Positions 38,104 to 47,336 of a stretch of 64,000 nucleotides of DNA are shown here, in pieces. Position 1 is the stretch's first letter; each line of letters begins with the position of its first letter. Made by a program: the position numbers and the translations under genes. Under the pieces are notes generated by a model that was not told the DNA's origin, made no database searches, and worked only from the letters and a program-made list of their open reading frames with translations. This DNA is from Corynebacterium sp. (lineage in GTDB: Bacteria > Actinomycetota > Actinomycetes > Mycobacteriales > Mycobacteriaceae). The stretch spans positions 1-64,000 of the forward strand of contig NZ_JAUNLS010000016.1 of the NCBI RefSeq assembly GCF_030532325.1, given 5' to 3'.

Positions 38104-38895
38104 TTAGTCCAGCGGCACGATGACCCACTGCCCGTTCACCTTGGCCACCTCGGCGTCGAGGCCGTAGAGATCCTTGATGAGCCGCGGGGTGATGACCGCC
38201 TGGGGCTCGCCCGCCGCGTAGATCCGCCCGGCATCCATGGCCACCACGTAGTCGGCGTAGCGCAGGACGTGGGCGAGATCGTGGATGACCGCCACGAGGG
38301 TCTTGCGACCCACCAGCCCTCGCATGAGCTTCATGAAGGAGTGCTGGTAGCCGATGTCCAGCGCGCTCGTGGGCTCATCGAGCAGCAGCACCGGGGTGTC
38401 CTGCGCCAGGGCCATGGCCAGCCACACGCGCTGGCGCTGCCCGCCGGAGAGCGAGGCCACCTCGGCGCCGGCGAGCTGGTCCACGCCCACCGTGCGCAAC
38501 GCCTCAGCCACCACGCGCTCGTCCTCGCGGCTGCGCCAGCCCATAAAACCCTGGTGGGCAAAGCGCCCGCGGGAGACCAGGCCCTCCACGCTAATGCCCT
38601 CCGGGGCCGTGGCCTGCTGGGACATCACAGCCAGGCGCTGCGCGTAGCGACGCCGCGAGAGCGTCGAGGCATCCTCCTCGCCCACCATCACCGTGCCGGA
38701 GCGCGGCGGCTCCACCCAGGACAAGGCGCGCACCAGCGTGGACTTGCCGCAGCCGTTGGGCCCGATGATGGCGGAGAACTGACCGGCCGGGAAGTCCACG
38801 TCCACGTTGTCCACGATGAGCGGGGCGGTGCGCCCGTAAGACACGCTCAGCCCCCGGGCGCGCAGGCCCGGCGGGCGCTGTTCTTCGTTTCTCAT
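38104..38895 (-). CDS. Iron-siderophore ABC transporter ATPase
   Basis: 263 residues with Walker A GPNGCGKSTLVRALS, signature LSGGQRQRVWLAMAL, Walker B VLLLDEPTSALD and switch His in VAVIHDLAHVL, typical of FepC/FhuC-type importers. Last of three minus-strand genes, starting one base after the end of the adjacent permease gene. The substrate-binding lipoprotein is encoded divergently at 40986, so the system is complete. Confidence 0.93.
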   Translation of the reverse strand: MRNEEQRPPGLRARGLSVSYGRTAPLIVDNVDVDFPAGQFSAIIGPNGCGKSTLVRALSWVEPPRSGTVMVGEEDASTLSRRRYAQRLAVMSQQATAPEGISVEGLVSRGRFAHQGFMGWRSREDERVVAEALRTVGVDQLAGAEVASLSGGQRQRVWLAMALAQDTPVLLLDEPTSALDIGYQHSFMKLMRGLVGRKTLVAVIHDLAHVLRYADYVVAMDAGRIYAAGEPQAVITPRLIKDLYGLDAEVAKVNGQWVIVPLD

Positions 38896-39909
38896 TTATT
38901 GTCCTTTCACCCGGTTCGCGCGCGATTGCCAGAGCAGGAGCCCCACCAGGTAGAGGCCACCGGCACACACGCTGATCAACCCGGCGGGCAACGTAATCGG
39001 TTCAAAGAGGCGCTGGCCGGCGGTATCCGCCACGAGCAGGAAGAGAGCGCCGATGACGCCCGAGAGCCACAGCGGGGTGCGCGAGGCCCCGCCCAGCAGA
39101 CGGGCCATGTGCGGGGCGGCCAGCGCGATGAAGGAAATGGGGCCTACCAGGGCCGTCGACAAAGCGATGAGCACGGTGCCTACCGCCACCATGACGGTGC
39201 GGGCCAGGCCGACGTTAAGGCCGAGGGCGGCGGCGGGGGCGTCTCCAAGCACGAGCACATCGCACCAGCGGCGCAGCAGCAGGCCAGCGGCCAGGGCCAC
39301 GAGCGCCACGGCCCCCAGCGGGATGACCTGCGCCCAGGACAGCCCGGAGAGCGTGCCGGCCGCCCAGGTGGCCGCGCCGAGGGATTGCTCGAGCTCACCG
39401 GTGAGGATGAGCCACTTGTTCACCGCAGAGAGGAAGAAGGTCACGCCGATGCCCACCACGATGAGCCGCGGCCCGCTCAGCGTCCCGGCAAAGGCCAGCG
39501 CCATGATGACGCAGGCAGTCACCGCGCCCCCGGCCAGGGCACCGAGCGCGATGTTGGGCGCGGAGCTAAAGCCCGCCAGCGAGACCACGATGACGCCGGT
39601 GTAGGCCCCGGTGTTGAAGCCGATGATGTCCGGCGAGCCCAGCGGGTTGTGCGTGAGCACCTGGAAGATAGCGCCCGAGACCCCCAGGCACAGGCCCACG
39701 AGCAACGCGGCCACCACCCGCGGCGCGCGCCACTGCCACAGCACCGTGGCGGCGAAGTCGGCGCTGGCGGGGTGCTGGGCGGCGCTAAGAAGCTGGGCGG
39801 TGCTCTGCCCCGCGCCCGGCGCGAAAAGGGCGTAGAGCGCCACGGCCAGCACGAGCAGGCCCACGCCCGCGGCCTTGAGGATGCGCGGAGTCATCAGCTC
39901 AGCCCTCAT
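38896..39909 (-). CDS. FecCD-type iron-siderophore permease 2
   Basis: 337 residues from ATG 39909, overlapping the previous stop as ATGA; AAGGAGG lies 8 nt upstream. About nine to ten helices. VGLCLGVSGAIFQVLTHNPLGSPDIIG (about 72-98) is the FecCD core, and VGPISFIALAAPHMARLLGG the conserved C-terminal coupling region. It pairs with the neighbouring permease to form the channel for a ferric siderophore. Confidence 0.93.
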   Translation of the reverse strand: MRAELMTPRILKAAGVGLLVLAVALYALFAPGAGQSTAQLLSAAQHPASADFAATVLWQWRAPRVVAALLVGLCLGVSGAIFQVLTHNPLGSPDIIGFNTGAYTGVIVVSLAGFSSAPNIALGALAGGAVTACVIMALAFAGTLSGPRLIVVGIGVTFFLSAVNKWLILTGELEQSLGAATWAAGTLSGLSWAQVIPLGAVALVALAAGLLLRRWCDVLVLGDAPAAALGLNVGLARTVMVAVGTVLIALSTALVGPISFIALAAPHMARLLGGASRTPLWLSGVIGALFLLVADTAGQRLFEPITLPAGLISVCAGGLYLVGLLLWQSRANRVKGQ

Positions 39910-40937
39910 CAGCCCAGCCTCCTTCCGGCGCGGTGAGACAAGAAAATGAGCACGGGTGCGCCGATGAGCGCCACGGTGACCCCGGCGGGCAGCTCGGCGG
40001 CGGTGAGGAAGCGGCCCACGATGTCCGCGCCCAGCAGGAAGAGCGGTCCGAGCACCGCGCAGGCTATCAGCTGTGCGCGCTCCTCGTAGATGCCGCACAA
40101 GCGCACGATGTGCGGGATGATAAGTCCCACGAAGACGATGACCCCGGCCGCGGCGGTGGCGGTGGCCGCCAGCACCGTGACCGCGGCGATGAGCCCCAGG
40201 CGGGTGGCGCGCAGGTTGACGCCGAGGCTGGCGGCGGCGTCCTCCCCCAGCGCGAGCGCCGGCAGGTGGCGGGCAAAGAGCACGAGCAGTGCCACGCCCG
40301 CCGCCAGGCCGCAGGCGGTGATGAGCACCGGCGGCCAGGAGGCCACGTCCACGGAGCCGGTCACCCAGGCGCGGATGCGGGCAAAGGTGTGCGGATCCAG
40401 CAGGGTGAGCGCGGAGGAAATACCCTCGCAGACCGCGCCGATGGCCACGCCGGCCAGGATGAGGCGGAGCGGATCGACATCGCCCACGCTGGTGCGGCCC
40501 AGGCTGGTCACCAGCGCCATGGTCACCCCCGCGCCCACGATGGCGGCCACCGAGAAGGCCACAGGCGAGTTCCAGCCCAGAAAGCCCAGGGCGAGTGCGG
40601 CAGCCAGGCTGGCGCCGACGTTAATGCCAAAGATGCCAGTATCGGCCAACGGGTTGCGGGTCATGATCTGCAGGACCGCGCCGGCCAGCGCCAGGGCGGA
40701 GCCCGCGCACACGGCCACCAGGGTGCGCGGCAAGCGGCGCTCCCAGATGATCGAGGATGCCACACCCGGCTCACCGCGCACGCCAGTCAGCAGCTCCTCC
40801 CAGCCCATGGAGCGCGCGCCCAGCGCCAGGGAGGCCACGGCCAGCGCGCCCAGGGCCACCAGGCCAAGCACGCAGACCAGCGCCACCCGGCCGCGCCCGC
40901 GGCGCCGGGGGCTGGTGTTGCGATCCTTAACCTTCAT
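39909..40937 (-). CDS. FecCD-type iron-siderophore permease 1
   Basis: 342 residues with a basic start (MKVKDRNTSPRRRGRGR) and about ten helices. LALAGAVLQIMTRNPLADTG and VGLIIPHIVRLCGIYEERAQ are FecCD hallmarks. First gene of the permease-permease-ATPase operon; its start is 48 bp from the divergent substrate-binding gene, and both share a DtxR-like box. Confidence 0.93.
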   Translation of the reverse strand: MKVKDRNTSPRRRGRGRVALVCVLGLVALGALAVASLALGARSMGWEELLTGVRGEPGVASSIIWERRLPRTLVAVCAGSALALAGAVLQIMTRNPLADTGIFGINVGASLAAALALGFLGWNSPVAFSVAAIVGAGVTMALVTSLGRTSVGDVDPLRLILAGVAIGAVCEGISSALTLLDPHTFARIRAWVTGSVDVASWPPVLITACGLAAGVALLVLFARHLPALALGEDAAASLGVNLRATRLGLIAAVTVLAATATAAAGVIVFVGLIIPHIVRLCGIYEERAQLIACAVLGPLFLLGADIVGRFLTAAELPAGVTVALIGAPVLIFLSHRAGRRLG

Positions 40938-40966
40938 CGCTGTCCGCTCTTCTACTGCCCGTTAAC

Positions 40967-40985
40967 TTAGGATAGGCTACCTTTT
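40967..40985. promoter_or_regulatory. DtxR-like iron box overlapping -10 and start of the siderophore-binding gene
   Basis: TTAGGATAGGCTACCTTTT matches the DtxR consensus at 13 of 19 positions, with the left half nearly intact. It contains TAGGAT (40968-40973), a likely -10, and ends directly at the ATG 40986. Iron-loaded DtxR should block both divergent units. Confidence 0.7.
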
Positions 40986-42083
40986 ATGACATATTCTTCT
41001 AAAATTGCGGCGCTCAGTCTCGCCGCGGCCCTCACCTTAAGCGGGTGCGCCAGCCTGGAAAATACCAGTTCAGACACCACCGGCCCAGGCTCGGGCTCCG
41101 CGTCTACTTCAGCCTCCCAGGATAAGCCCCAGGGCAAGTCCAACTCCGCCGCGGGCAACGATTCCGTGGCCACCGGCAGCGAGGGCTTTGCCCAGGCCGG
41201 GGAGAAGAGCAAGGCCTTTGGCAGCGACGCCGCCCCCGGCCAGTTCCCCCGCACCATCACCCACGCCCGCGGTACCACCGAGATCAAGCAGAAGCCGCAG
41301 CGCGTGGTGGTGCTGGAAAGCGGCGAGCTGGACTCCGTGCTGGCCCTGGGCATGACCCCGGTGGGCATGGCCACCTCCAAGGGCAAGAACCCGATCCCGG
41401 ACTACATGGCGGAGCAGGCCAAGGACATTGAGACCGTGGGCACCATCAACGAGGTCAACCTGGAAAAGATTGCCTCGCTCAAGCCGGATCTCATCGTGGG
41501 CTCCCAGCTGCGCTTGGACAAGTACTACGACCAGCTTTCCTCCATCGCCCCCACCGTCTTTTCCATCCGACCCGGTTACACGTGGAAGGAGAACTTCCGC
41601 CTCATGGGTGCGGCCCTGGGCGAGGAAGAGCGCGCCGCTGAGGTTATGGCGGACTACGATGCCAAGATTGCTGAGCTGCGCACGACCGTCGACAAGCTAC
41701 CCAAGGGCTCCGAGACCACGGTGAGCATCCTGCGCTTCATGCCGGGCAAGGTGCGCCTCTACGGCAACCTCTCCCTCATTGGCACCGTGCTTGCCGACGC
41801 CCACCTTTCCCGCCCCGCCAACCAGGACATCGAGGAGCTGGCCACCGAGATCTCCCCGGAGACCGTGGACGAGGCCGACGCCGACTACATCTTCTACTCC
41901 AGCTACGGCGATCCGTCTGCCACCGGCCAGGACACCGCCCTGGCCACCGAGGCATTTCAGCAGCTGCCGGCCGTCAAGGAGGGCCACGCCATCGAGGTCA
42001 GCGACGACACCTGGGCGCTGGGGCTGGGCCCGCTGGGCGCGCAAAAGATCGCCACCGAGCTGAAGGGCTATCTCAGGGATTGA
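40986..42083 (+). CDS. Iron-siderophore substrate-binding lipoprotein
   Basis: 365 residues with signal MTYSSKIAALSLAAALTLSGC (lipobox LSGC, Cys21), a Ser/Gly-rich linker to about residue 85, then the helical-backbone fold of the FepB/FecB class: RVVVLESGELDSVLALGMTPVGMA and LEKIASLKPDLIVGSQ. It binds a ferric siderophore outside the membrane and hands it to the divergent permeases. There is no ribosome site before the ATG; with a -10 twelve bases upstream the mRNA is probably leaderless. Confidence 0.93.
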   Translation: MTYSSKIAALSLAAALTLSGCASLENTSSDTTGPGSGSASTSASQDKPQGKSNSAAGNDSVATGSEGFAQAGEKSKAFGSDAAPGQFPRTITHARGTTEIKQKPQRVVVLESGELDSVLALGMTPVGMATSKGKNPIPDYMAEQAKDIETVGTINEVNLEKIASLKPDLIVGSQLRLDKYYDQLSSIAPTVFSIRPGYTWKENFRLMGAALGEEERAAEVMADYDAKIAELRTTVDKLPKGSETTVSILRFMPGKVRLYGNLSLIGTVLADAHLSRPANQDIEELATEISPETVDEADADYIFYSSYGDPSATGQDTALATEAFQQLPAVKEGHAIEVSDDTWALGLGPLGAQKIATELKGYLRD

Positions 42084-42185
42084 CTCACCCCGTGAAACAT
42101 ATTAGTTTTCTGTTAGCGAGACGGATTACATAACTTCCCTCCCTGTGTGGCGGACCACAGCATGGCCGCTGAGGAGCTCGCATCC

Positions 42186-42209
42186 TGGGGTGGGCGCTGG
42201 CCCACCCCA
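42186..42209 (+). terminator. Strong hairpin between the siderophore-binding gene and the putA leader
   Basis: TGGGGTGGGC-gctg-GCCCACCCCA, a perfect 10-bp stem with a tetraloop, 103 nt past the lipoprotein stop and 18 nt before an AGAAAGGAGG ribosome site. It lacks a T run, so it may end the upstream transcript or be part of the leader structure. Confidence 0.55.
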
Positions 42210-42236
42210 TTCCCGCAGTAGAAAGGAGGCAGTCTG

Positions 42237-42299
42237 GTGAACTCTCAGTTTTTGAACCGGCGCCGCCTTTCCGATCGGCCGCCCGTCGGCTGCCTCTAG
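42237..42299 (+). CDS. Probable 20-residue leader peptide
   Basis: GTG start at 42237 preceded by AGAAAGGAGG at 7-nt spacing, one of the best ribosome sites in the window, yet the frame has only 20 codons before TAG: MNSQFLNRRRLSDRPPVGCL. It sits directly after a strong hairpin and 153 nt before putA. An arginine cluster followed by a terminal Cys recalls short actinobacterial leader peptides that control downstream genes through ribosome stalling. The remaining 42300-42452 holds no gene. Function is inference. Confidence 0.5.
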   Translation: MNSQFLNRRRLSDRPPVGCL

Positions 42300-42452
42300 G
42301 CCTTCGTGACGCGCCCCTGACACGCGCCTCTGGCCACTCCTCTGCCCCTGCGCACTACTCGCGCCCTGCAGTAGATGCGCGGGGCCTCACTATTCTTTTG
42401 GTCCACCGTGGCCGCTCTTTAGCGTGCCACCGCACAAGAAGGTTGTTCACTG

Positions 42453-45400
42453 ATGACTCACAACGCCCACACTCCTGTACCCACCGCCAGCGACGCCGAC
42501 GGCATCGTCGAGGCAGCCGTCGCCCAGGCCAAGGCATGGCTCGCCGCCACCGCCGACGAGCAGGACAAGGCCACCGAGCAGCTCGCTGAGCTGCTGCGCA
42601 ACTCCGATGGCGTTGCCTTCACGATGGACTTCGTCGACCGCGTTATGCGCCCCGAAGACGATAAGGTCGCCGCCGACGCCCTCAAGTCCATCACCTCGAC
42701 CTACGATGCCTCCTTCCTCGGCCTCATCAACGGCTCCCTCGTGGGCCTGGGCGGTTTCTTCGGCCCCATCCTGCCCAACCTGGTCATGCCGCTGGCCCGC
42801 CTGCGCATGCGCCAGATGGTGGGCCACCTCGTGCTCGACGCCGAGTCCGAGGCCCTGGATAAGACCCTGGACAAGGCCGCCGAATCCGGCGAGCAGCTTA
42901 ACCTCAACCTGCTCGGTGAGGCCGTGCTCGGTGAGGATGAGGCCCGCTCCCGCGCCCAGCGCACCCTCAACCTCATCAACAACCCGCGCGTGACCTACGT
43001 GTCCGTCAAGGCCTCCTCCATGGTGGCCCAACTCAACCCGTGGGACATCGACGGCTCCGTCGAACGCCTCAAGGAGCGCCTGCGCCCCCTCTACCAGGCC
43101 GCCGTGGCCCGCCCGGAGCGCGTGTTCATCAACCTGGACATGGAGGAGTACCACGATCTCCACCTGACCATCCGCCTGTTTAAGGAACTGCTCAGCGAGC
43201 CGGAGTTCACCGGCCTGGAGGCGGGCATCGTGCTGCAGGCCTACCTGCCGGACACCTTCGAGGCCCTCGAGGAGCTGGCCGAGTTTGCCCAGCAGCGCGT
43301 GGCCGCCGGCGGCGCGAAGATCAAGATCCGCATTGTCAAGGGCGCCAACCTCTCCATGGAGGCCGTCCAGGGTGAAATCCACGGCTGGCCCGCCGCCCCC
43401 TACACCGATAAGCCGCAGGTGGACGCCAACTACTACCGCCTGCTCGATTACATCATCCGCCCCAAGTTCGCGGACTCCGTGCGCATCGGCGTGGCCACCC
43501 ACAACCTCTACACCGCGGCCTTTGCCTACCAGCTGGGCACCACCCGCGGAGTGATGCACATGCTCGACTCCGAGATGCTGCAGGGCATGTCTCCGGCCCA
43601 GCAGGCCGCCGTGCGCGAGGTCTACGAGGGCCGCCAGATCCTCTACACCCCGGTGGTCCACGCCGAGGACTTCGACGTCGCCGTGTCCTACCTGGTGCGC
43701 CGCCTGGAGGAGAACTCCGCCCCGCAAAACTTCCTGCACGCGCTCTTCTCCCCGCAGCCCACCGCGCTGCAGGATCAGGAGGCGGTCTTCCGCCACGCCG
43801 TGGAGACCCGCTGGGACACCTTCGCCGGGCCGCGCCGCACCCAGGACCGCACCCAGGAGGCCGCCGAGAAGCAGGGCCGCCAGGCGCCGCGCACCGGCCG
43901 CTTTGCCAACGAGCCGGACACCGACCCGGCCCTGCAGGCCAACCGCGAGTGGGCGCTCGACGCTCTACAGAATGACCCGGGCGAGCACGGCGTGGAGCAG
44001 GTGACCAACCCGGAGGACATCGACAAGCATGTGCAGCGCGCCAAGGAGCTGGGCGCCCAGTGGGGTGCCCGCAGCGCCGAGGACCGCGCCCGCGTGCTGG
44101 AATCCATCGGTGATGTGCTGGCGGATCGCCGCGGCGAGCTCATCTCCGTGGCCGCCTACGAGGCCAATAAGACCGTCACTCAGACGGACCCGGAGGTCTC
44201 CGAGGCCATCGACTTCTGCGGCTACTACGCGCACTCCGCGCGCCTGCTGGAGGATTACGCCGCGGACTTCACCCCGCACCAGGTCACCGTGGTGACCCCG
44301 CCGTGGAACTTCCCCATCGCCATCCCCACCGGCGGCGTGGCCGCAGCGCTGGCAGCGGGCTCGGCGGTCATCATCAAGCCGGCACCGCAGGTGGTGCACT
44401 GCGGCAAGCTCGTGGTCGAGGCTTTCCGCGCCGGCCTGGAGGCCGCGGGCGAGGACCCGGATCTCGTGCAGCTCGTACTCGCCGATGAAGGCGAGGCCGG
44501 CCGCGCGCTGGTCTCCCACGAGGACGTCGACGCCGTCATCCTCACCGGCGCTTCCGATACCGGCAAGCTCTTCCGCTCCTGGAAGCCGCAGCTCAACATC
44601 ATGGCGGAGACCTCCGGCAAGAACGCCCTCATCATCACCCCGGCCGCGGACCCGGACCTGGCGATTGCAGATCTCTACAACTCCGCCTTCGGCCACTCCG
44701 GCCAGAAGTGCTCGGCGGCCTCGCTGGTCATCTTCGTCGGCGCAGCCGGCAAGTCCAAGCGCCTGCGCAACCAGCTCATCGACTCCGTCAAGACCCTCAT
44801 CCCGGGCCCCGGCACCGACATCACCACCACGATGAACGGCCTGGTGGAGGCCCCCGGCGAGAAGCTCACCCGCGGCCTGACCCAGCTGGAGCCCGGCGAG
44901 AGCTGGGTGATTAAGCCGCAGCAGCTCAACGAGGAGGGCACCCTGTGGTCCCCGGGCATTCGCGATAACGTCCAGCCGGGCTCCTGGTTCCACCTCAACG
45001 AGTGCTTCGGCCCGGTCATGGGCATCATGTACGCCGACACCCTGGAGGAGGCCATCGAGTGGCAGAACTCCACCGGCTACGGCCTGACCGGCGGCATTCA
45101 CACGCTTGACGACGCCGAAATCGACTACTGGCTCGAGCACGTCGAGGTGGGCAACGCCTACGTCAACCGCGGGATTACCGGCGCCATTGTCCAGCGCCAG
45201 TCCTTCGGCGGCTGGAAGCAGTCCGTCATGGGCCCGGGCGCCAAGGCCGGCGGCCCCAACTACGTGGCTCAGTTCGGTACCTGGTCCGAGGGCACGCTAC
45301 GCCCGCGCGACGTGGACATCACTCAGCCCGTGGTGGCACAGCTGCGCGCCTTCGCTGCGTTGACGGATGTGGACGGCGATGGCCTGAGCGAGGAGGACAT

Positions 45401-45914
45401 CGCCTGGCTCTACCGCGCCGCTGAGCTGGACCAGGCCGCGTGGCAGGACGAGTTCGGCCGCGATCATGATCGCTCCGGCCTGGTCTGCGAGGCCAACGTC
45501 TTCCGCTACAAGAACCTGCTCACCCCGCTGCAGGTGCGCATCGCCCCGGACGCTGCGCTTCGCGAGGTAGCCCGCCTCCACCTCGCCGCCACCCGCACCG
45601 GCACCGAGGTGCGCTGGAGCGCCGAGGCCGAGACCGCGGACAAGCTCAACAAGCTGGGCTTTGCCGTCGAGCCGCTGTCCGCCCAGGCCTTCGCCGCCGA
45701 GGTCGCCGACCTCGCCTCCGCCCGCGTGCGCGCGGTGGGCACCGTGGAGGAGGGCGTCTACGAGGCCGCGGTGGAGTCCAACTCCGTGGTGCTGGACCAA
45801 CCGGTGCTGGCCGACGGCCGCCGCGAGCTGCTGCCCTTCCTGCTGGAGCAGGCCATCTCGGTGACCATGCACCGCTTCGGCATCATCCGCCGCGTGGGCA
45901 GCATCCGCGACTAG
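42453..45914 (+). CDS. putA: Bifunctional proline dehydrogenase / glutamate-semialdehyde dehydrogenase
   Basis: 1153 residues. Turns proline into glutamate in two steps. The FAD-dependent proline dehydrogenase barrel (about 60-460) has VKASSMVAQLNPWDIDG, INLDMEEYHDLHLT and KIRIVKGANLSMEA. The NAD-dependent aldehyde dehydrogenase (about 500-980) has VVTPPWNFPIAIP, catalytic Glu in MAETSGKNALII and Cys in GHSGQKCSAASLV. There is no N-terminal ribbon-helix-helix domain, so unlike E. coli PutA it should not bind DNA. A C-terminal domain of about 170 residues follows. Ribosome site AGAAGG. A short leader-like frame and hairpin precede it. Confidence 0.96.
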   Translation: MTHNAHTPVPTASDADGIVEAAVAQAKAWLAATADEQDKATEQLAELLRNSDGVAFTMDFVDRVMRPEDDKVAADALKSITSTYDASFLGLINGSLVGLGGFFGPILPNLVMPLARLRMRQMVGHLVLDAESEALDKTLDKAAESGEQLNLNLLGEAVLGEDEARSRAQRTLNLINNPRVTYVSVKASSMVAQLNPWDIDGSVERLKERLRPLYQAAVARPERVFINLDMEEYHDLHLTIRLFKELLSEPEFTGLEAGIVLQAYLPDTFEALEELAEFAQQRVAAGGAKIKIRIVKGANLSMEAVQGEIHGWPAAPYTDKPQVDANYYRLLDYIIRPKFADSVRIGVATHNLYTAAFAYQLGTTRGVMHMLDSEMLQGMSPAQQAAVREVYEGRQILYTPVVHAEDFDVAVSYLVRRLEENSAPQNFLHALFSPQPTALQDQEAVFRHAVETRWDTFAGPRRTQDRTQEAAEKQGRQAPRTGRFANEPDTDPALQANREWALDALQNDPGEHGVEQVTNPEDIDKHVQRAKELGAQWGARSAEDRARVLESIGDVLADRRGELISVAAYEANKTVTQTDPEVSEAIDFCGYYAHSARLLEDYAADFTPHQVTVVTPPWNFPIAIPTGGVAAALAAGSAVIIKPAPQVVHCGKLVVEAFRAGLEAAGEDPDLVQLVLADEGEAGRALVSHEDVDAVILTGASDTGKLFRSWKPQLNIMAETSGKNALIITPAADPDLAIADLYNSAFGHSGQKCSAASLVIFVGAAGKSKRLRNQLIDSVKTLIPGPGTDITTTMNGLVEAPGEKLTRGLTQLEPGESWVIKPQQLNEEGTLWSPGIRDNVQPGSWFHLNECFGPVMGIMYADTLEEAIEWQNSTGYGLTGGIHTLDDAEIDYWLEHVEVGNAYVNRGITGAIVQRQSFGGWKQSVMGPGAKAGGPNYVAQFGTWSEGTLRPRDVDITQPVVAQLRAFAALTDVDGDGLSEEDIAWLYRAAELDQAAWQDEFGRDHDRSGLVCEANVFRYKNLLTPLQVRIAPDAALREVARLHLAATRTGTEVRWSAEAETADKLNKLGFAVEPLSAQAFAAEVADLASARVRAVGTVEEGVYEAAVESNSVVLDQPVLADGRRELLPFLLEQAISVTMHRFGIIRRVGSIRD

Positions 45915-45940
45915 GTGGAGCTATGGCAAGATAAAACCCC

Positions 45941-47323
45941 ATGAGCCATAGGGATGAGAAGGACACAGTGACCGTGGGGGCGTCGGCAAGCGAAGAGCAC
46001 GCCGCCGCCACCAACGAGCACAAGGCCGCCGAGGGCGGCCAGGACCAGGACAAAGACCGCGAGAAGGATCAGGACGGGGATGATTCCCCCGAGGAGACCG
46101 AGCTGCACGTCTCCGAGACTGACGATAAGTCCCGCGTCCTCGGCCGCGACGCCGTGACCCTGGCCAAGGTCTGCCTCATCTTCATCGTGATTGTGGCGGG
46201 CCTGGCCCTGGCCGGGTACATCCTCAAGTTCATCTGGGTGGGCCTGCTGCCGGTCATCCTCGCGCTGCTTATCAGCACGGTGCTCTATCCCGTCTCCGCC
46301 TGGCTGCGCTCGAAGAAGTTCCCGCGCGCCCTGGCGGCGGTGACCACCCTGCTGGGCTTTTTGGGCATCATCGTCGGCGTGTTTAGCGCCATGGCCCCGG
46401 TGGTCACCGAGCAGAGCGCCACGCTGGCTAAGCAGGCGGAAAGTGGCGTCAGCGAGCTGCTCAAGCTCACCGATAAGCTGCCCTTCGACTTCAACTTCGA
46501 CGCCGCGCAGCTGCAGGACGTGCTCGATGACATCATCAGCTTCATGAAGGGCCAGGCCTCCAACATCGCCACCGGCGTGCTCAGCGGTGTCTCCACCGCC
46601 AGCTCCATCGTGGTGGCGATTGTCATCATGCTCTTCGTGTCCTTCTTCATCATCAAGGACGGCGATAGGTTCCTGCCCTGGCTGCGCAAGTACACCGGCT
46701 ACTCCGCCGGCTGGCACGCCACCGAGCTCTTCAACCGCGTGTGGAAGACGCTGTCTGGCTTCATCCAGGCCCAGGCTGCCGTCGCGGCTGTCGACGGCCT
46801 GCTCATCGGCCTCGGTCTGTGGGCCATGCAGGTGCCGCTGGCGCTGGTCATCGGCGTGGTGACCTTCTTTGCCAGCTTCATCCCGGTCATCGGTGCTGTG
46901 ACCGCCGGTGCGTTGGCCGTGGTCATCGCGCTGGTCTCCCACGGCCTGACCAAGGCCCTGCTGGCCCTGCTGCTCGTCGTGGCGGTGCAGCAGATTGAGG
47001 GCAACGTCCTGCAGCCGATGCTGCAGTCCAAGGCCATGGGCCTGCACGCGGCCATCGTGCTGCTGGCCGTGACCGTGGGCTCCACCCTGGCCGGCATCAT
47101 CGGCGCCTTCCTGGCGGTGCCGGTGGCGGCCACCATCGCGGTGGTCTTCCGCTACCACCAGGAGATGGCCAGCCTGCGCGCCGGCGAGATCTCCGTGGAG
47201 GACATCGCGCTGGTCACCGGCTCCACCACCGATGACACCACCGAGCGAGACAAGGTCATTGCGCTCTACGAGGGCCTAGAAAGCGCCCACGCCAGCGAGA
47301 ATCGCGCGGCGCAGAACTCCTAG
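45941..47323 (+). CDS. AI-2E family transporter
   Basis: 460 residues. An acidic, charged N-terminus (1-65, many DKD/EKDQD) precedes eight or so membrane helices with the family pattern: VGLLPVILALLISTVLYPVS, the long soluble segment near 150-200, FVSFFIIKDGDRFLPWLRKY, and GVVTFFASFIPVIGAVTAGA followed by QQIEGNVLQPMLQSKAMGLH. Such proteins were named for autoinducer-2 export but many move sodium/protons or other solutes; the substrate here is unknown. It starts 26 nt after putA and may be co-transcribed. Confidence 0.88.
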   Translation: MSHRDEKDTVTVGASASEEHAAATNEHKAAEGGQDQDKDREKDQDGDDSPEETELHVSETDDKSRVLGRDAVTLAKVCLIFIVIVAGLALAGYILKFIWVGLLPVILALLISTVLYPVSAWLRSKKFPRALAAVTTLLGFLGIIVGVFSAMAPVVTEQSATLAKQAESGVSELLKLTDKLPFDFNFDAAQLQDVLDDIISFMKGQASNIATGVLSGVSTASSIVVAIVIMLFVSFFIIKDGDRFLPWLRKYTGYSAGWHATELFNRVWKTLSGFIQAQAAVAAVDGLLIGLGLWAMQVPLALVIGVVTFFASFIPVIGAVTAGALAVVIALVSHGLTKALLALLLVVAVQQIEGNVLQPMLQSKAMGLHAAIVLLAVTVGSTLAGIIGAFLAVPVAATIAVVFRYHQEMASLRAGEISVEDIALVTGSTTDDTTERDKVIALYEGLESAHASENRAAQNS

Positions 47324-47336
47324 TGCCCCAGCGCTC

